From: Channallabes apus | Taxonomy: Eukaryota > Chordata > Actinopteri > Siluriformes > Clariidae | Direction of reading: 5' to 3' | Assembly: GCA_030522415.1 (NCBI GenBank) | Contig: CM060112.1 | Location: 6,789,001 to 6,853,000, forward strand | DNA length: 64,000 bases | In this document: positions 52,496 through 62,700 of the stretch, piece after piece | How the letters are laid out: each line of letters opens with the position of its first letter | How positions within the stretch are numbered: position 1 is the stretch's first letter | Notes under the pieces: model-generated | What the model saw: the letters and a program-made list of their open reading frames with translations, nothing else | Databases searched by the model: none | What the model was told of the DNA's origin: nothing | Program-made: the position numbers and the translations under genes

Positions 52496-54691
52496 TGCAG
52501 CGCGTTGACTTCATCTCTCCGTGCCGGCTTCCTCGCCGTTCCGGCTTTATGCCGGCTCATGTGACCCACGTCACTTCCGGGTTCCCTCACGTTGCAGCTT
52601 ACCCGGTGACCAAACACTGTCCATGGGACGTAAACGAAACTGCCTAGGGAACATCTAAGGCACAGGCGAGCAGCATTAGCTCTTTCATCCTTTTCCTGTT
52701 ATTAAAATGTCCCTTTGTGTGGCTGCTTCTTTCCTCCGGGTATTGTGATATCTGGCGTGTTGGGGTTTCCGGTGTTTTGCTCTTTGGTGCCCCTCCTCCG
52801 TGATGAGATTTTGTCGGGGAAATGATGGGTTTGCCGTCTTGTGTCGTTGACACACGCAGCATGTTGTCACATAGTGCCAGACGTCCTTCCGCACTGTCGG
52901 CCACCACGCCACATCTAATAACCTTAGCAGGGTCTTCAGTTGTCCCAAGTGTCCTCCCAGTGGATTGTCGTGATAATAATGTAGAAAGTTTTTTATTAGC
53001 GACTGGGGGACTACTAGCTGAAATTTCTCCCCGTGCCTTACTGGTACCCGGCGATATAGCACGCCCTGATGACGTTCGAAGGTGACCCTCTGATCTTGTG
53101 TGCTCCTTGGATGGTCGTTTGAGAGCAGCTTTAAAATAGTAGGGTCCTTCTGTTGGGCTTTGATAATCTCGCCTAGGTCGCTCGGTAAGTCGGAGGCCCC
53201 TTTATTGGTCGTGGTGGTTATACGCGGGGTGTCACCTCCTTTCAGCTGCGGGGGTGCTCGGGGTAGGGCATCTGGACCAGGATTTAAGCGGCCCTCGCCG
53301 TCTTTCTCTACCCTGGAACCTCCCCTCACCAGCTGTTCAACGGTGTTCTCCGTCCCTGTTACACATCCGGCCTCTCTCGGGTTGATGTTCTCCCGTGAGT
53401 ACCCCACTAGTTCTTCCTCGGAGATATCAGGGTTCCACTTAAGACAAAGGGCGGGGTGGTCAGCGGTGAAGTCTCCCAGGCGTTGCCCCGGCTGCTGTAC
53501 CGGAGACCTCCAGTCGTCTTCAACTTCGTCGAGGTCGTCGTCCAGTACGAAAGCTGCCATGAACACCTGCTTAAAAGACTTCCAATCTTTCACCTTGCCT
53601 TTCTCCGTCTTCCACCAACTGAGAGCAGGACCTCGTAGAACCGTGCCGAGGGTTCCCAGCAGCTCTGGGCGGGTCAGTGGTCTGATCTCCAGATACTTCT
53701 CAGCTTGCTCGATGAAGTTCCGCACCTCAGCTGTCTCTGACGCGTCGCAGAAGGCTGGAAACTCCACGCAGATGGATGGTCGAGCAAGAAGAGAAGAAGC
53801 AGAGGATGAGACTGGGGAGGAGAGCAGAGCCGAGGACTGTACGGGAACACTAGTAGGAACGTCGTAGACATTAGGAGTGCTTGGTGGCTTTACCTTGGCC
53901 GTCGCTGTAGTGGTTGGAGTGCTTGGAAGATGTTGTGCTTGAGATGCAGGGGTGCAGGCCTGTAACCTGTGGGCGTACAAGTGGGACACCGTCTCTTCAT
54001 CTGGTTCTCCCAGATGACGTCACGCCGCAGAAAACAGTCATCGATGGCTCTCTCCATTTTCTCGAGAGCCTCCTGGCAGTAGCGCTGTAGCCCTTCCAAG
54101 CTCGCGTCCACTGCGTCACAAAGACTGTCTAACGGATTGTCTAAAATCCTGCTCCATGGAGCACACTTTCTCTGTAAGCGCCACCATGTCCATCTTACAT
54201 TGATACAGTTCAGTGTGCATTATATCCATATCAGTCCCATGAGCAATAATATCATCATTATCATCATGTTTATCCGATATATATAATGCACTAATCAATG
54301 AAGTTAATTTAGCTGTAGGGTTACGGCGTGTATAAAATCTTCCTCTACATCAACAAGCATATTATTAGCTACTACAAAGTTGGCCTTAACAGCACTACTA
54401 GCGTTAGCCTTATTAGCGTCCATCTTGTTCAGCCACGCCACAGCGCTGACTTCATCTCTCCGTGCGGGCTTCCTCGCCGGTTCCGGCTTTATGCCGGCTC
54501 ATGTGACCCACATCACTTCCGGGTTCCCTCACGCTGCGATCGCGCATGCGTGCGAGCTTACCCGGTGACTAAACACTGTCCATGGGATGTAAACGAAACT
54601 GCCTATTGAACATCTAAGGCATAGGCGAGCAGCATTAGCTCTTTCATCCTTTTCCTGTTATTAAAATGTCCCTTTGTGTGGCTGCGCTACA
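52496..54691 (-). mobile_element. Ty3/gypsy-type LTR retrotransposon, internally deleted
   Basis: Direct repeats of about 230-250 bp (52496-52727 and 54438-54691) share cttcatctctccgtg, atgccggctcatgtgaccca and cctgttattaaaatgtccct and act as LTRs. The 5' LTR is at the right and begins TGTAGCGC. The interior has gag and an integrase zinc finger but lacks protease, RT, RNase H core and integrase core. The left LTR lacks a few outer bases and carries no matching TSD. Confidence 0.82.
52685..54423 (-). pseudogene. Gypsy gag fused in frame to integrase H2C2 finger
   Basis: A gag start ATG lies at 54423 (MDANKANASSAVKANF), with breaks before the main frame (52685-53989, 434 residues). That frame carries the retrotransposon gag core around RGPALSWWKTEKGKVKDWKSF (about residues 113-135). 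Near residue 240-265 it passes without a stop into NPGPDALPRAP, normally the end of RNase H. It then enters the integrase H2C2 finger: HYYHDNPLGGHLG and CCVCQRHK (about residues 350-395). The protease-RT-RNase H part and the integrase core were removed, leaving an open chimeric frame. The last codons read into the LTR. Confidence 0.82.
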
Positions 54692-55527
54692 GAAGTATCA
54701 ATCAATAATGGATTAATCCTCAGTAATTACCAGTATCTCTATGTAGTTTTACTGTATGTAATGTGGTGTCAAGTTGTGTGAAAATGATTCCTCATGCTTC
54801 CTGAATCACCTGACATCAGCTGACTTTATTTTATCACCCTATAACGTTGCTGAGCCAAGAACTGAGCGACACTGAACTTTTTCACTCCTTTAACCATTAA
54901 ATCCGCTAAGCCTCTTACATAGCAGGCTGTGATGCACTGGGTATTCTAATGCCTTTCTTTTGTGCCCTTTTGTTTGTGCTACATTAGCTTTTCTTTAGGA
55001 TTGGGCCAGGTGGGCTGGCCTTTGGTTCCTGTTGGTGTAGATGGATCTTAGGTGTCCATGATCCTGTCATCGGTTTACTGGTATATAATTGATCAACGAT
55101 ATTCAATTCACCGGTTTGCTATGTCATGGATGATCGTTGTATAGCTGTCACGGAACTAACCGGAGATGATGACAGAAGACGTAGCTTTAGCGGTTAGCCC
55201 AATGTAGCGTGGATGGTAAACCCAAACGTGGAAAAAAGCGAGTAGGCGGGATAACCACGCGATTTAAGGACTCTCACGAAAGGGGAGCAAGGGAAAAACA
55301 CAAATTTAACCCGCGTCCTATAAATGCACACAACGGTAGGAAGCAATAACCAAAAATGGTGAGTACTCACGGTTTTGTAGAAAGCCAACCTGAACCGACA
55401 TGGGCCGAAACTCAATGACTGAGCGGTAAGCTGTGGTTTGTTTACTCCTCTTATACTTCCTGCTAGGCGACCGTCTTACTTCCGGGTCCTAGTGCCGGTC
55501 GTAGATTGAGTGTGCATGACAATAGCT
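54692..55527. repeat. Duplicated zinc-finger segment, copy 2 (distal part)
   Basis: gaagtatcaatcaataatgg onward matches 16241-16963 with small indels (for example 11 extra bases near 54795). It includes the solo LTR at 55146-55521 and continues past the point where copy 1 is cut. Confidence 0.9.
55146..55521. repeat. Solo LTR, complete (376 bp, TSD atagc)
   Basis: It begins tgtcacgg and ends gcatgaca, with a 5-bp inverted tgtca/tgaca. Both sides carry atagc (55141-55145 and 55522-55526), fitting an LTR-retroelement 5-bp TSD. It has a TATA-like ctataaatgc near 55318. Relatives: 16688-16963 and 29744-30149. No internal element is in the window. Confidence 0.82.
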
Positions 55528-56150
55528 GTGTTGTGAAAATAACTTCCTATTCACATAATCTCCTTCAATTAGTGAAGCGTCTGTAATAGGATTGTTAGTT
55601 TGATTTGCAATTGATGCTGTAGCTTCCCACAGCCCGGGGCCTAGAGACAGCTGATTGGCCGTGCTCTTTCAGAAGGGCCGCTCTCAACGGAGAACGCTCT
55701 CAACATCTTTAAAAAGATGCGGTCAGTTTGTATTTTCATGGCAGATTCCGTTCTGGCTAAGTGTTTCTTCCCAGAAGGTTTGTTCTCCCCCTTTAGTGAT
55801 GGATTGTTCTTTATTGTGACTCAGAAGAATGAGTAGTCTCATAATGATTCATTCATTTTCTCCTGGACATGCATGCATAAAGCATCGCATATCCTCTGTA
55901 GGTTATGTACAGGAAACAGAATTGAGCGGTTAATCTCCTGAAGGTTCGTTGCAGTTGGCCTGAAGTGTTCAGCCACGTTAAGTGTGATTCCAAACCGCAG
56001 GGAGCAAAAATATTAATTTCAAAGGAAACCGCAAGCGGTGTAGGTAACATCCAGGTCTTCACTTCACCAGAAAAGGGAATGAAAAATGTCCCATAAGGCG
56101 TGTCTCACTGGAGCTTGAAAGAAAATTTATCTTGAAAAGGATCTATATAT
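55528..56150. other. Unassigned flank
   Basis: No repeat end or credible ORF; moderately GC-rich with gcggtttcctttg-like text. Probably the original flank of the duplicated segment. Confidence 0.4.
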
Positions 56151-57000
56151 TGTGGTGTGAGCGGGGCGGCGGCTGACGACTAGCATGCCTTGCGGGGGTT
56201 CTCTATGTGTCCACCCTGTTGGAGAAGGTTGTTTGGGTTAGTGGCTTTGGCCAAGTTGGGTGTGTTATGTATGTGTGTGTGTATGACCTGGTGAATGTGC
56301 TGCAGTTCGTGCTAAGGCTGAATGGGTGTGGTCCTCATGTGAATTGACTGGCAGTGAAATAAACTTCTCCCAGCCATTGCATAGGGAAACAAGTAAGCTC
56401 ACTTGTCTCTCCAACATCCTTTCCTGTGGTAAAGATGAAGATCCCGGCACTGGATCTCTGGGCGGAGCCCAACGTTGACGCTGCGCAAGCCGGCGTCAGC
56501 CGGCGAAGCGACCTGCAGCTGCGCCTTCCTTCCTACAACGGCGCCGTCGAACCCGACGCATTCTTTGCCCAAGTGGAGCTAGCCGCCGACTTCGCAGGCT
56601 GGTCCTCGGCGGAAACAGCCATCAGAGTGGCACTCTCGCTGGAGGGTGACATGCTCCGGGCACTGGAAGACCTCCAGGCCGATGAGCGGAAGGACTGGGC
56701 AAAGCTACGAGAGTCGGTTCGGCGCGGGTGACCGTAAAGAGGCTGCGTGCGAGGAGCTGGCGGTCCGCGAGCGGCGGATGTCTGAGCCACTGGGCGCATT
56801 TGCCACGGACTTAAGAGGCCTCGCACGCCAGGGCTATCCAGAGTTCGTGCCCGATAAGCAGGAAGAGCTAGCTCATTGCGCATTTCTCCGAGGACTCCGA
56901 CCGCCGCGGCTCTGTGAGCACATCAGGTTAGCGGCACCAGCGTCCCTGTCTGAAGCGCTACGCAAGGCAGAGCGCCTATGTAAGGTTTTATAATATTGTA
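56151..57000 (+). mobile_element. Gypsy-like element: 5' LTR and partial gag
   Basis: A candidate LTR begins tgtggtgtgagcggggc at 56151, has AATAAA at about 56358-56363 and ends ctctccaaca near 56416. Gag coding follows and breaks off at about 57000 in front of unrelated DNA. The exact LTR end and primer site are uncertain. Confidence 0.65.
56434..56993 (+). pseudogene. Gypsy-like gag, one frameshift
   Basis: The frame starting MKIPALDLWAEPN has LQLRLPSYNGAVEPDAFFAQ, then VELAADFAGWSSAETAIRVA and LSLEGDMLRALEDL, the capsid-like gag core in which a substrate domain is followed by helices. A one-base shift near 56725 moves it to the frame ending at 56993, which continues with FATDLRGLARQGYPEF and LRGLRPPRLCEHIRLAAPAS. 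It is strongly GC-rich against its AT-rich neighbours, which suggests a young insertion or different origin. Pol is absent. Confidence 0.8.
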
Positions 57001-57651
57001 AGACATTGTAATCTAATAGGAAGATTCCTGTGCCTTGAGAACAGACCCCTCTCTGTGCTTTCTTATGCCTTCGGTGGTAACACCTTCTATATCCTTTATC
57101 CAGACGAGGATACATCCAAATGTCTGCTAGAACCCGTTTGTTTAATCAGGAGAATGCAAATGCATCTCCTCTCACCTGTCTGTCTCCGGGTCCCTGAATG
57201 ACTGACATGTTAATGACTGGTTCTTTTGATGTTTGGGACCTCGCACCATTTAAATGTGCTCTCTTTGCTGAGAATAAACAGAGTTCTTCAGACATCATGC
57301 CTGCGTGTGTGCGTGTGTGTTTGTCTCTCCCGGTCGATCGGGCCCGGATCGGTAAGTGTATCATGGTGCAGCGGACACAACAAGAAATAACTCTTATTCT
57401 CTTAGCTTAAAACTTAGCTCGGACACACATCTTCTACACTTTATAAACTTAACAACGCAGAACCCATAATGGCGGAACATCACTGCGAAAGAGCCGAGCA
57501 ACCGCCCGTAGCTCGGGTGCACTCGGTAAGTGAATCTAGCCAGGGACAGGGCTACCCATCACGGTTAGTCAACAAACAAGTCTCCATGGTTTCGCAGCGA
57601 TGCCGAGGCACGGGACCTCGGGACTACCGTTGCAACGTTCTCAGGCCTGAG
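57001..57651. other. Possible LTR and leader of another retroelement
   Basis: An AATAAA at 57273-57278 is followed 70 bases later by gatcg|gtaagtg (about 57351), a good splice donor. An open stretch atggcggaacatcactgcg at 57469 ends again at cactcg|gtaagtg. These are retrovirus-leader-like, but no matching LTR pair was found. Confidence 0.3.
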
Positions 57652-58700
57652 GGACAGCTGTGCGAGTCACTTAGATGACCATTGTAGGTGTACTGTAGGC
57701 AGCATCCCCCGCCTTCCTGAGATTTAAACTTTTCACCAGCACTGTATCACTTGGGATGAAAGAGTGAGTAGGCTTGTCTGTAGGCAGAGGGAGAGAGGCA
57801 GAGACATTACCGTGAACACTATTCAGTTTTTCAATGAGCGCTTGCGTATAATCGCCGACAATCACATCCAGATCACCTGTAAGGGAAACACCGGGGTTAC
57901 CTTTTACCCAGGGGGTGGGGAATGGTCATCCCATTATAATCTCAAATGGTGAAAGTTTGGTTGTAGAATTGGGTGTCATTCTAATTTCACAAAGCACAGA
58001 TGGTAACAGGTCAACTCAATTCTTACCTGTATCCATCATGGCTTTGGTCAACCTATCTTTGATTGTTCTGTTCATCCTCTCTACCACACCAGAACTTTGG
58101 GGATGTGAAATTTCCAATCAATGCTTAAAAATGTACACAATTTTTGTCACTTTGGAGATGATGGGTGTGCCATTATCACTGTCAATAGATGTTGAAATAC
58201 CGTATGTAGGAATGATTTCTTTAGCCAGAATTTTAACTATTGGAAATTGAAAGCATGGAAATGCTTCTACCCATTTAGAAAATCTGTCCACAATTACAAG
58301 CATGTATTTCAGATTTCTGACAGGTGGCATGTGTGTAAAGTCAATTTGTAAACATTGAAATGGTGCAATAGGCATTGGCAAGGCATCATGTTTAACATGT
58401 TGGCAACTTCATCAGCTAAACAGTTACCTAAAACCTATTCAGAGTCACCAGATGCATGACCTTTGACCTTCACTATAGCCAAGTGTGAGGGAAGCAAACT
58501 AGCCTGTAAAAGATGAGAGACAAGATTAGCATGTGATATGTCAGCGTTGTCAAATGAACCTTCTCTAGGATAATGTCTCCACTGAGAAGAACCCTCCATC
58601 CAGCCAAATTGTCAATGAAAGGTTGAACAAAAATTCCAAATCCTTGATTATACATCCAATCTTTAGGAGTAAGAGACTGTTTGGAACGACCATTTCCCAT
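57652..58700 (-). pseudogene. ERV-2: integrase fragment of the ERV-1 family
   Basis: 57671-57865 and 58118-58381 match ERV-1 integrase at most positions (VDRFSKWVEAF, AKEIIPTYGISTSIDSDNG). Upstream, near 58440, IVKVKGHASGDS resembles the end of RNase H. 58473-58700 is a further pol-like frame without a motif I can name. Unlike ERV-1, it keeps pol sequence upstream of 21712's equivalent. Breaks occur around 57870-58110. No LTR or env is attached. Confidence 0.78.
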
Positions 58701-59740
58701 CTTGTTAGTAAGTTACAGTTAGTAAACAAACCAAGCTTATCGAAGTTAAGCGGACACTTTAAGGCTTTTTTTTTTTTTTTTAATAACGGGTGGTTTGACG
58801 TTCGAACAGAGTGTATAAGAATATATTTAAAACTGAAGAGTACTGTAATTTATAAGTGTATAATCAAAAATGTTTAATATCTCTGCGTTCCTGATAACAC
58901 TACCAGGAATATTCAATTCAATTTTATTTGTATAGCGCTTTTAACAATTGACATTGTCTCAAAACAGCTTTACACAATCAAAAGAATTATTTAAGTTTGT
59001 ATGGAATATTAATTATATTTAATAATCACGTGCCTCTACACCTTTGGAGATTATTCACACATTTATCAAATACCAATATAGTGATTTAATAAGGCATTCG
59101 GCCAATCTACCCTGTTTCTGAGAACATTCTCAGAAAAAACGAACCTCAGGTCCACCGGGCTGAGTTCGCATGCCTCTACGTCAGGGAGACAATAAAACTC
59201 ATGCACCCCCCACGTGTATAACTGCACGCCGCTCCCTGTTCCAAAGAGCACTCTAAGGAATATGGCTATAACCAATTAATTTATTTATTTTCTAGCCACG
59301 CGCCTCTACGCCAGGGCCAGCTTATACACAAAGTGCACGCTACAAATGCCTCACTAAATTACAAATATTGTAGTGCATAAATTACGTAAGCAGACATTGG
59401 TGAACGTATAACTTTTTAAAACACACCTGAAGGAGCGCGTCTCCTCTAACGGGACGCGGTTTTGATGATGTAGTTACTCTGCGACGACAGCGCTGTGTAC
59501 ATTTTTAGTTTGTTGCTAACAACACCGGTTCAGTGTCAGTAAAACACCTAGTTTTATCTATATCTTTCAATTATCCACAACCGCTAGAGCCACTGTAATT
59601 TTAATCAATAAATCAACGCGAGTAATGTCAAACACAATGCGAGACAAAAACTAATCAACACGCATACAGTTTCTATTTTTTCAAAATATAACCCAAATAT
59701 ACGCCAATGTATTACGTAAATAAACTATAGGTTCAAAAGC
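58701..59740. other. Spacer with one interspersed repeat
   Basis: 58911-58995 is a short copy of the tttatttgtatagcgctttt repeat seen at 24865. The phrase cgcctctacgccaggg recurs in variants at 59031, 59173 and 59301, a spaced degenerate repeat. A T-run is at 58767-58782. No gene was recognised. Confidence 0.5.
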
Positions 59741-62700
59741 TTTTCTTTTTTTTTTTTTGCAAATATTTTTTATTGAAAAAAGGGAAAACAATACAGTACT
59801 TGCATTTACAGAAATCCAATTTACCTTTTCATTTTTCTAAATAAACAAATACATACACACACATAAAAACACTAAACAAAAACACTCAAATAAAAAAAAA
59901 ACAATAAAATAAAAAAATTAAAAAAACACCCCTCCCCTCCCCGCCCCACACGGCTCAAGACAACCACCAAACATATTACATAAATATCAGTAACAGGTAT
60001 ACATTTAATCAGGCAATACCTCTAGACTAGTAAAATAAGAAATAAATGGTTGCCAATTGTGGAAAAATTTGGCTGTACATCCTCTTAACGTATATTTAAT
60101 TTTTTCAAGTTTTAAAAAATACATGACATCTTTAAGCCACTGGGAGATAGTAGGATATTTAGCAGACTTCCAATGCAACAACAATAAACGTCTTGCTAAT
60201 AAGGATGTGAAAGCTATGATATCCTTTTGTGTAGAATTAAGTGTAAGTGAGCGATCAGGAATCCCAAATATAGCAATCAGAGGGCAAGGTTGTAGAGTTA
60301 CCCCAAGAACAGTGGACATAATGGCAAAATAACCTGTCCAGAAACCTTCCAGCTCAGGACACAGAAAAAACATGTGGCTAAGATGACAAGGAGAGCCATG
60401 GCATTTATCACATTTGTTTTCCACTTCCGGATACATTTCTGAAAGTCTAGACTTAGAGAAATGTGCCCTGTGTATGACCTTAAATTGAATAAGACCAAGA
60501 CGAGCACAAGAGGTGGAAGACCGTACCCTCGCTATAGCCTGTTCCCAGGACTCCTCCCGTATTTGAATTCCTAGTTCCCCTTCCCATGTACACTTAAGCT
60601 TAACATTTGAGTGGTTACTAAGAGACAGGATAGTATCATAGAGTTTCGAAATGGTTCCTCTATGATGAGGAATAAATGATAGCATAGTTTCCCACTGCTG
60701 TTCTGGAGGTAAAGAGGGGAAATTAGGGAAACGCTTGGCAACAAAATTTCGAATTTGAAAATAGCGAAACAGATGGGTAGTGGGGAGACCATAACGAGAT
60801 GACAAATTGGCAAAACTATCGAAGACACCGTCCACATATAAATATTTAAATTGTTTTATACCCTTGTCACACCACACTGAGAACGACGAGTCCAGGAGTG
60901 ATGGGGGAAACAAATGGTTATCTTTTAGAGGACCTGAGGAAGATGCCATTACAAATTTAAAGTGCCGTCTCAACTGGAACCAGATCTTGAGTGTGTTAAG
61001 AACCACCTGATTATCAGTATACAGAGAGGGTTTTATGGGTAAAGAGGAATAGAGCAGAGCCGGTATAGAAGATCCCTTACAAGATGATAGCTCCAATTTA
61101 CACCAAGAGGATCCAGAAGATTTTAACCAGTAGCAAAGTTTATGAATGTGAGCAGCCCAGTAGTAAGCTAGAAAATTAGGTAATGCAAGTCCTCCACTAA
61201 ATCTGCATCTCTGCAGTATAGTTTTACGAACCCTAGGTGGCTTCCCTCCCCAAATGAAAGAACCAATAATTTTGTCCAGTGAGACAAAAAAATGTTTTGG
61301 CAAAAATAAGGGAATCGACTGAAATAAAAATAAAAATTTTGGTAAGATATTCATTTTAACAACATTAATCTTACCGATTAATGAAAGGGGGAGATTACCC
61401 CATCTTTGAATATCAGATGCGATCCTTGATATAAGGGGAGTAAAATTAGCTGATTTAAGGCCAGATAGAGAACGAGTCACATTAATCCCCAAGTATTTAA
61501 ACCCCGATGGACTAAGATGAAAGGGTAGATCGGACTGTTGAAGATGACATGCTGACGTATTAATGGGAAAACACTCACTTTTCCCCAAATTTAATTTATA
61601 ACCTGAAAATGAGCTGAAATTCTCCAGAATACCTAAAACAGCCGGGATGGAGAGTGCAGGATCAGTTATATATAATAACAAATCATCTGCATACAATGAT
61701 AATTTATGTTCAATTCCATTACGGAAGATACCCTTGAATACGGAGGAAGATCTCAATGTGATTGACAGAGGCTCGATGGCGATGGCAAAGAGTAAAGGTG
61801 ACAAGGGGCAACCTTGACGACATCCGCGACCCAGATCAAAATAATCTGAATAAACATCATTAGTATGTACACTGGCTTTAGGGGACGAATAAAGAAGCCG
61901 AATCCAAAAAATAAATTTATCGCCAAATCCGAATTTCTTTAAAACTGCAAACAAGTACTCCCACTCCACTCTATCGAAAGCCTTTTCAGCATCTAAAGAA
62001 ATGACAAGTTCAGGAAGTTCAGATAGATGCTTTGAGTAAATAACATTAAAGAGTGTACGGGTATTAAAAAACAATTGACGTCCCTTTATAAAACCATTTT
62101 GCTCTTCAGATATAATACAAGGAAGCACATCCTCTAGGCGAGATGCAATTACTTTAGCCAACACCTTTGCATCGGCATTAAGCAGAGATAATGGCCTGTA
62201 GGAACCACAGGAGGTTGGATCTTTGTCATTTTTGAGAAGGAGCGCTATAGTGGCTTGTGTGAAAGTTGGTGGTAATGAACCCCTTTCCAAGGATTCATTA
62301 AACACAGATAAAAGCAATGGTGCCAATTTACCAATAAATGATTTATAAAATTCTATTGGAAACCCATCAGGGCCTGGAGCTTTATTAGACTGCATAGCTG
62401 TAATAGCATTTGATACTTCTTCAACGGAAAATGGGGAGTCCAATTGCCCGGCAATATTAGTATCAATAACAGGGTTTGAAAGATTATGGAGAAATTTATT
62501 CATTTTAGCTTTGTCCGTAGGAAATTCTGACTTGTATAACGAAGCGTAAAATGTTTTAAAGGTAGAATTAATTTCCAAGGGATCTGTAGTAATAGTGTCA
62601 TAAGTGTTTTTAATACTAGGAATTAAACGCGAAGTGGCTTGTCGTCGTAGCTGATGTGCCAACAAGCGACTTGCCTTGTCACCATACTCATAATATGAGC

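Larger units (their letters stand above)
36202..54691. other. 18.5-kb transposon block splitting the duplicated segment
   Basis: The left junction is attgaag|tgtaacgc and the right junction gcgctaca|gaagtatc. Copy 1 is uninterrupted here (attgaagtatc, 16238-16248), so gaag is duplicated on both sides (36198-36201 and 54692-54695). The block ends tgtaacgc and gcgctaca are nearly inverted, as LTR ends are. The content is several unrelated elements, so later insertions enlarged an original LTR-type insertion. Confidence 0.75.

Noticed and set aside
53100..53867. 255-codon plus-strand ORF
   Set aside because: It is antisense to the gypsy gag/integrase frame, which carries all recognisable motifs.
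56533..56883. Minus-strand ORF of 116 codons
   Set aside because: It is antisense to the gypsy-like gag in a GC-rich segment where stops are rare.
57001..57365. Full LTR of a fourth ERV
   Set aside because: Only a poly(A) signal and a splice donor are visible; no second LTR, primer site or inverted ends could be set.
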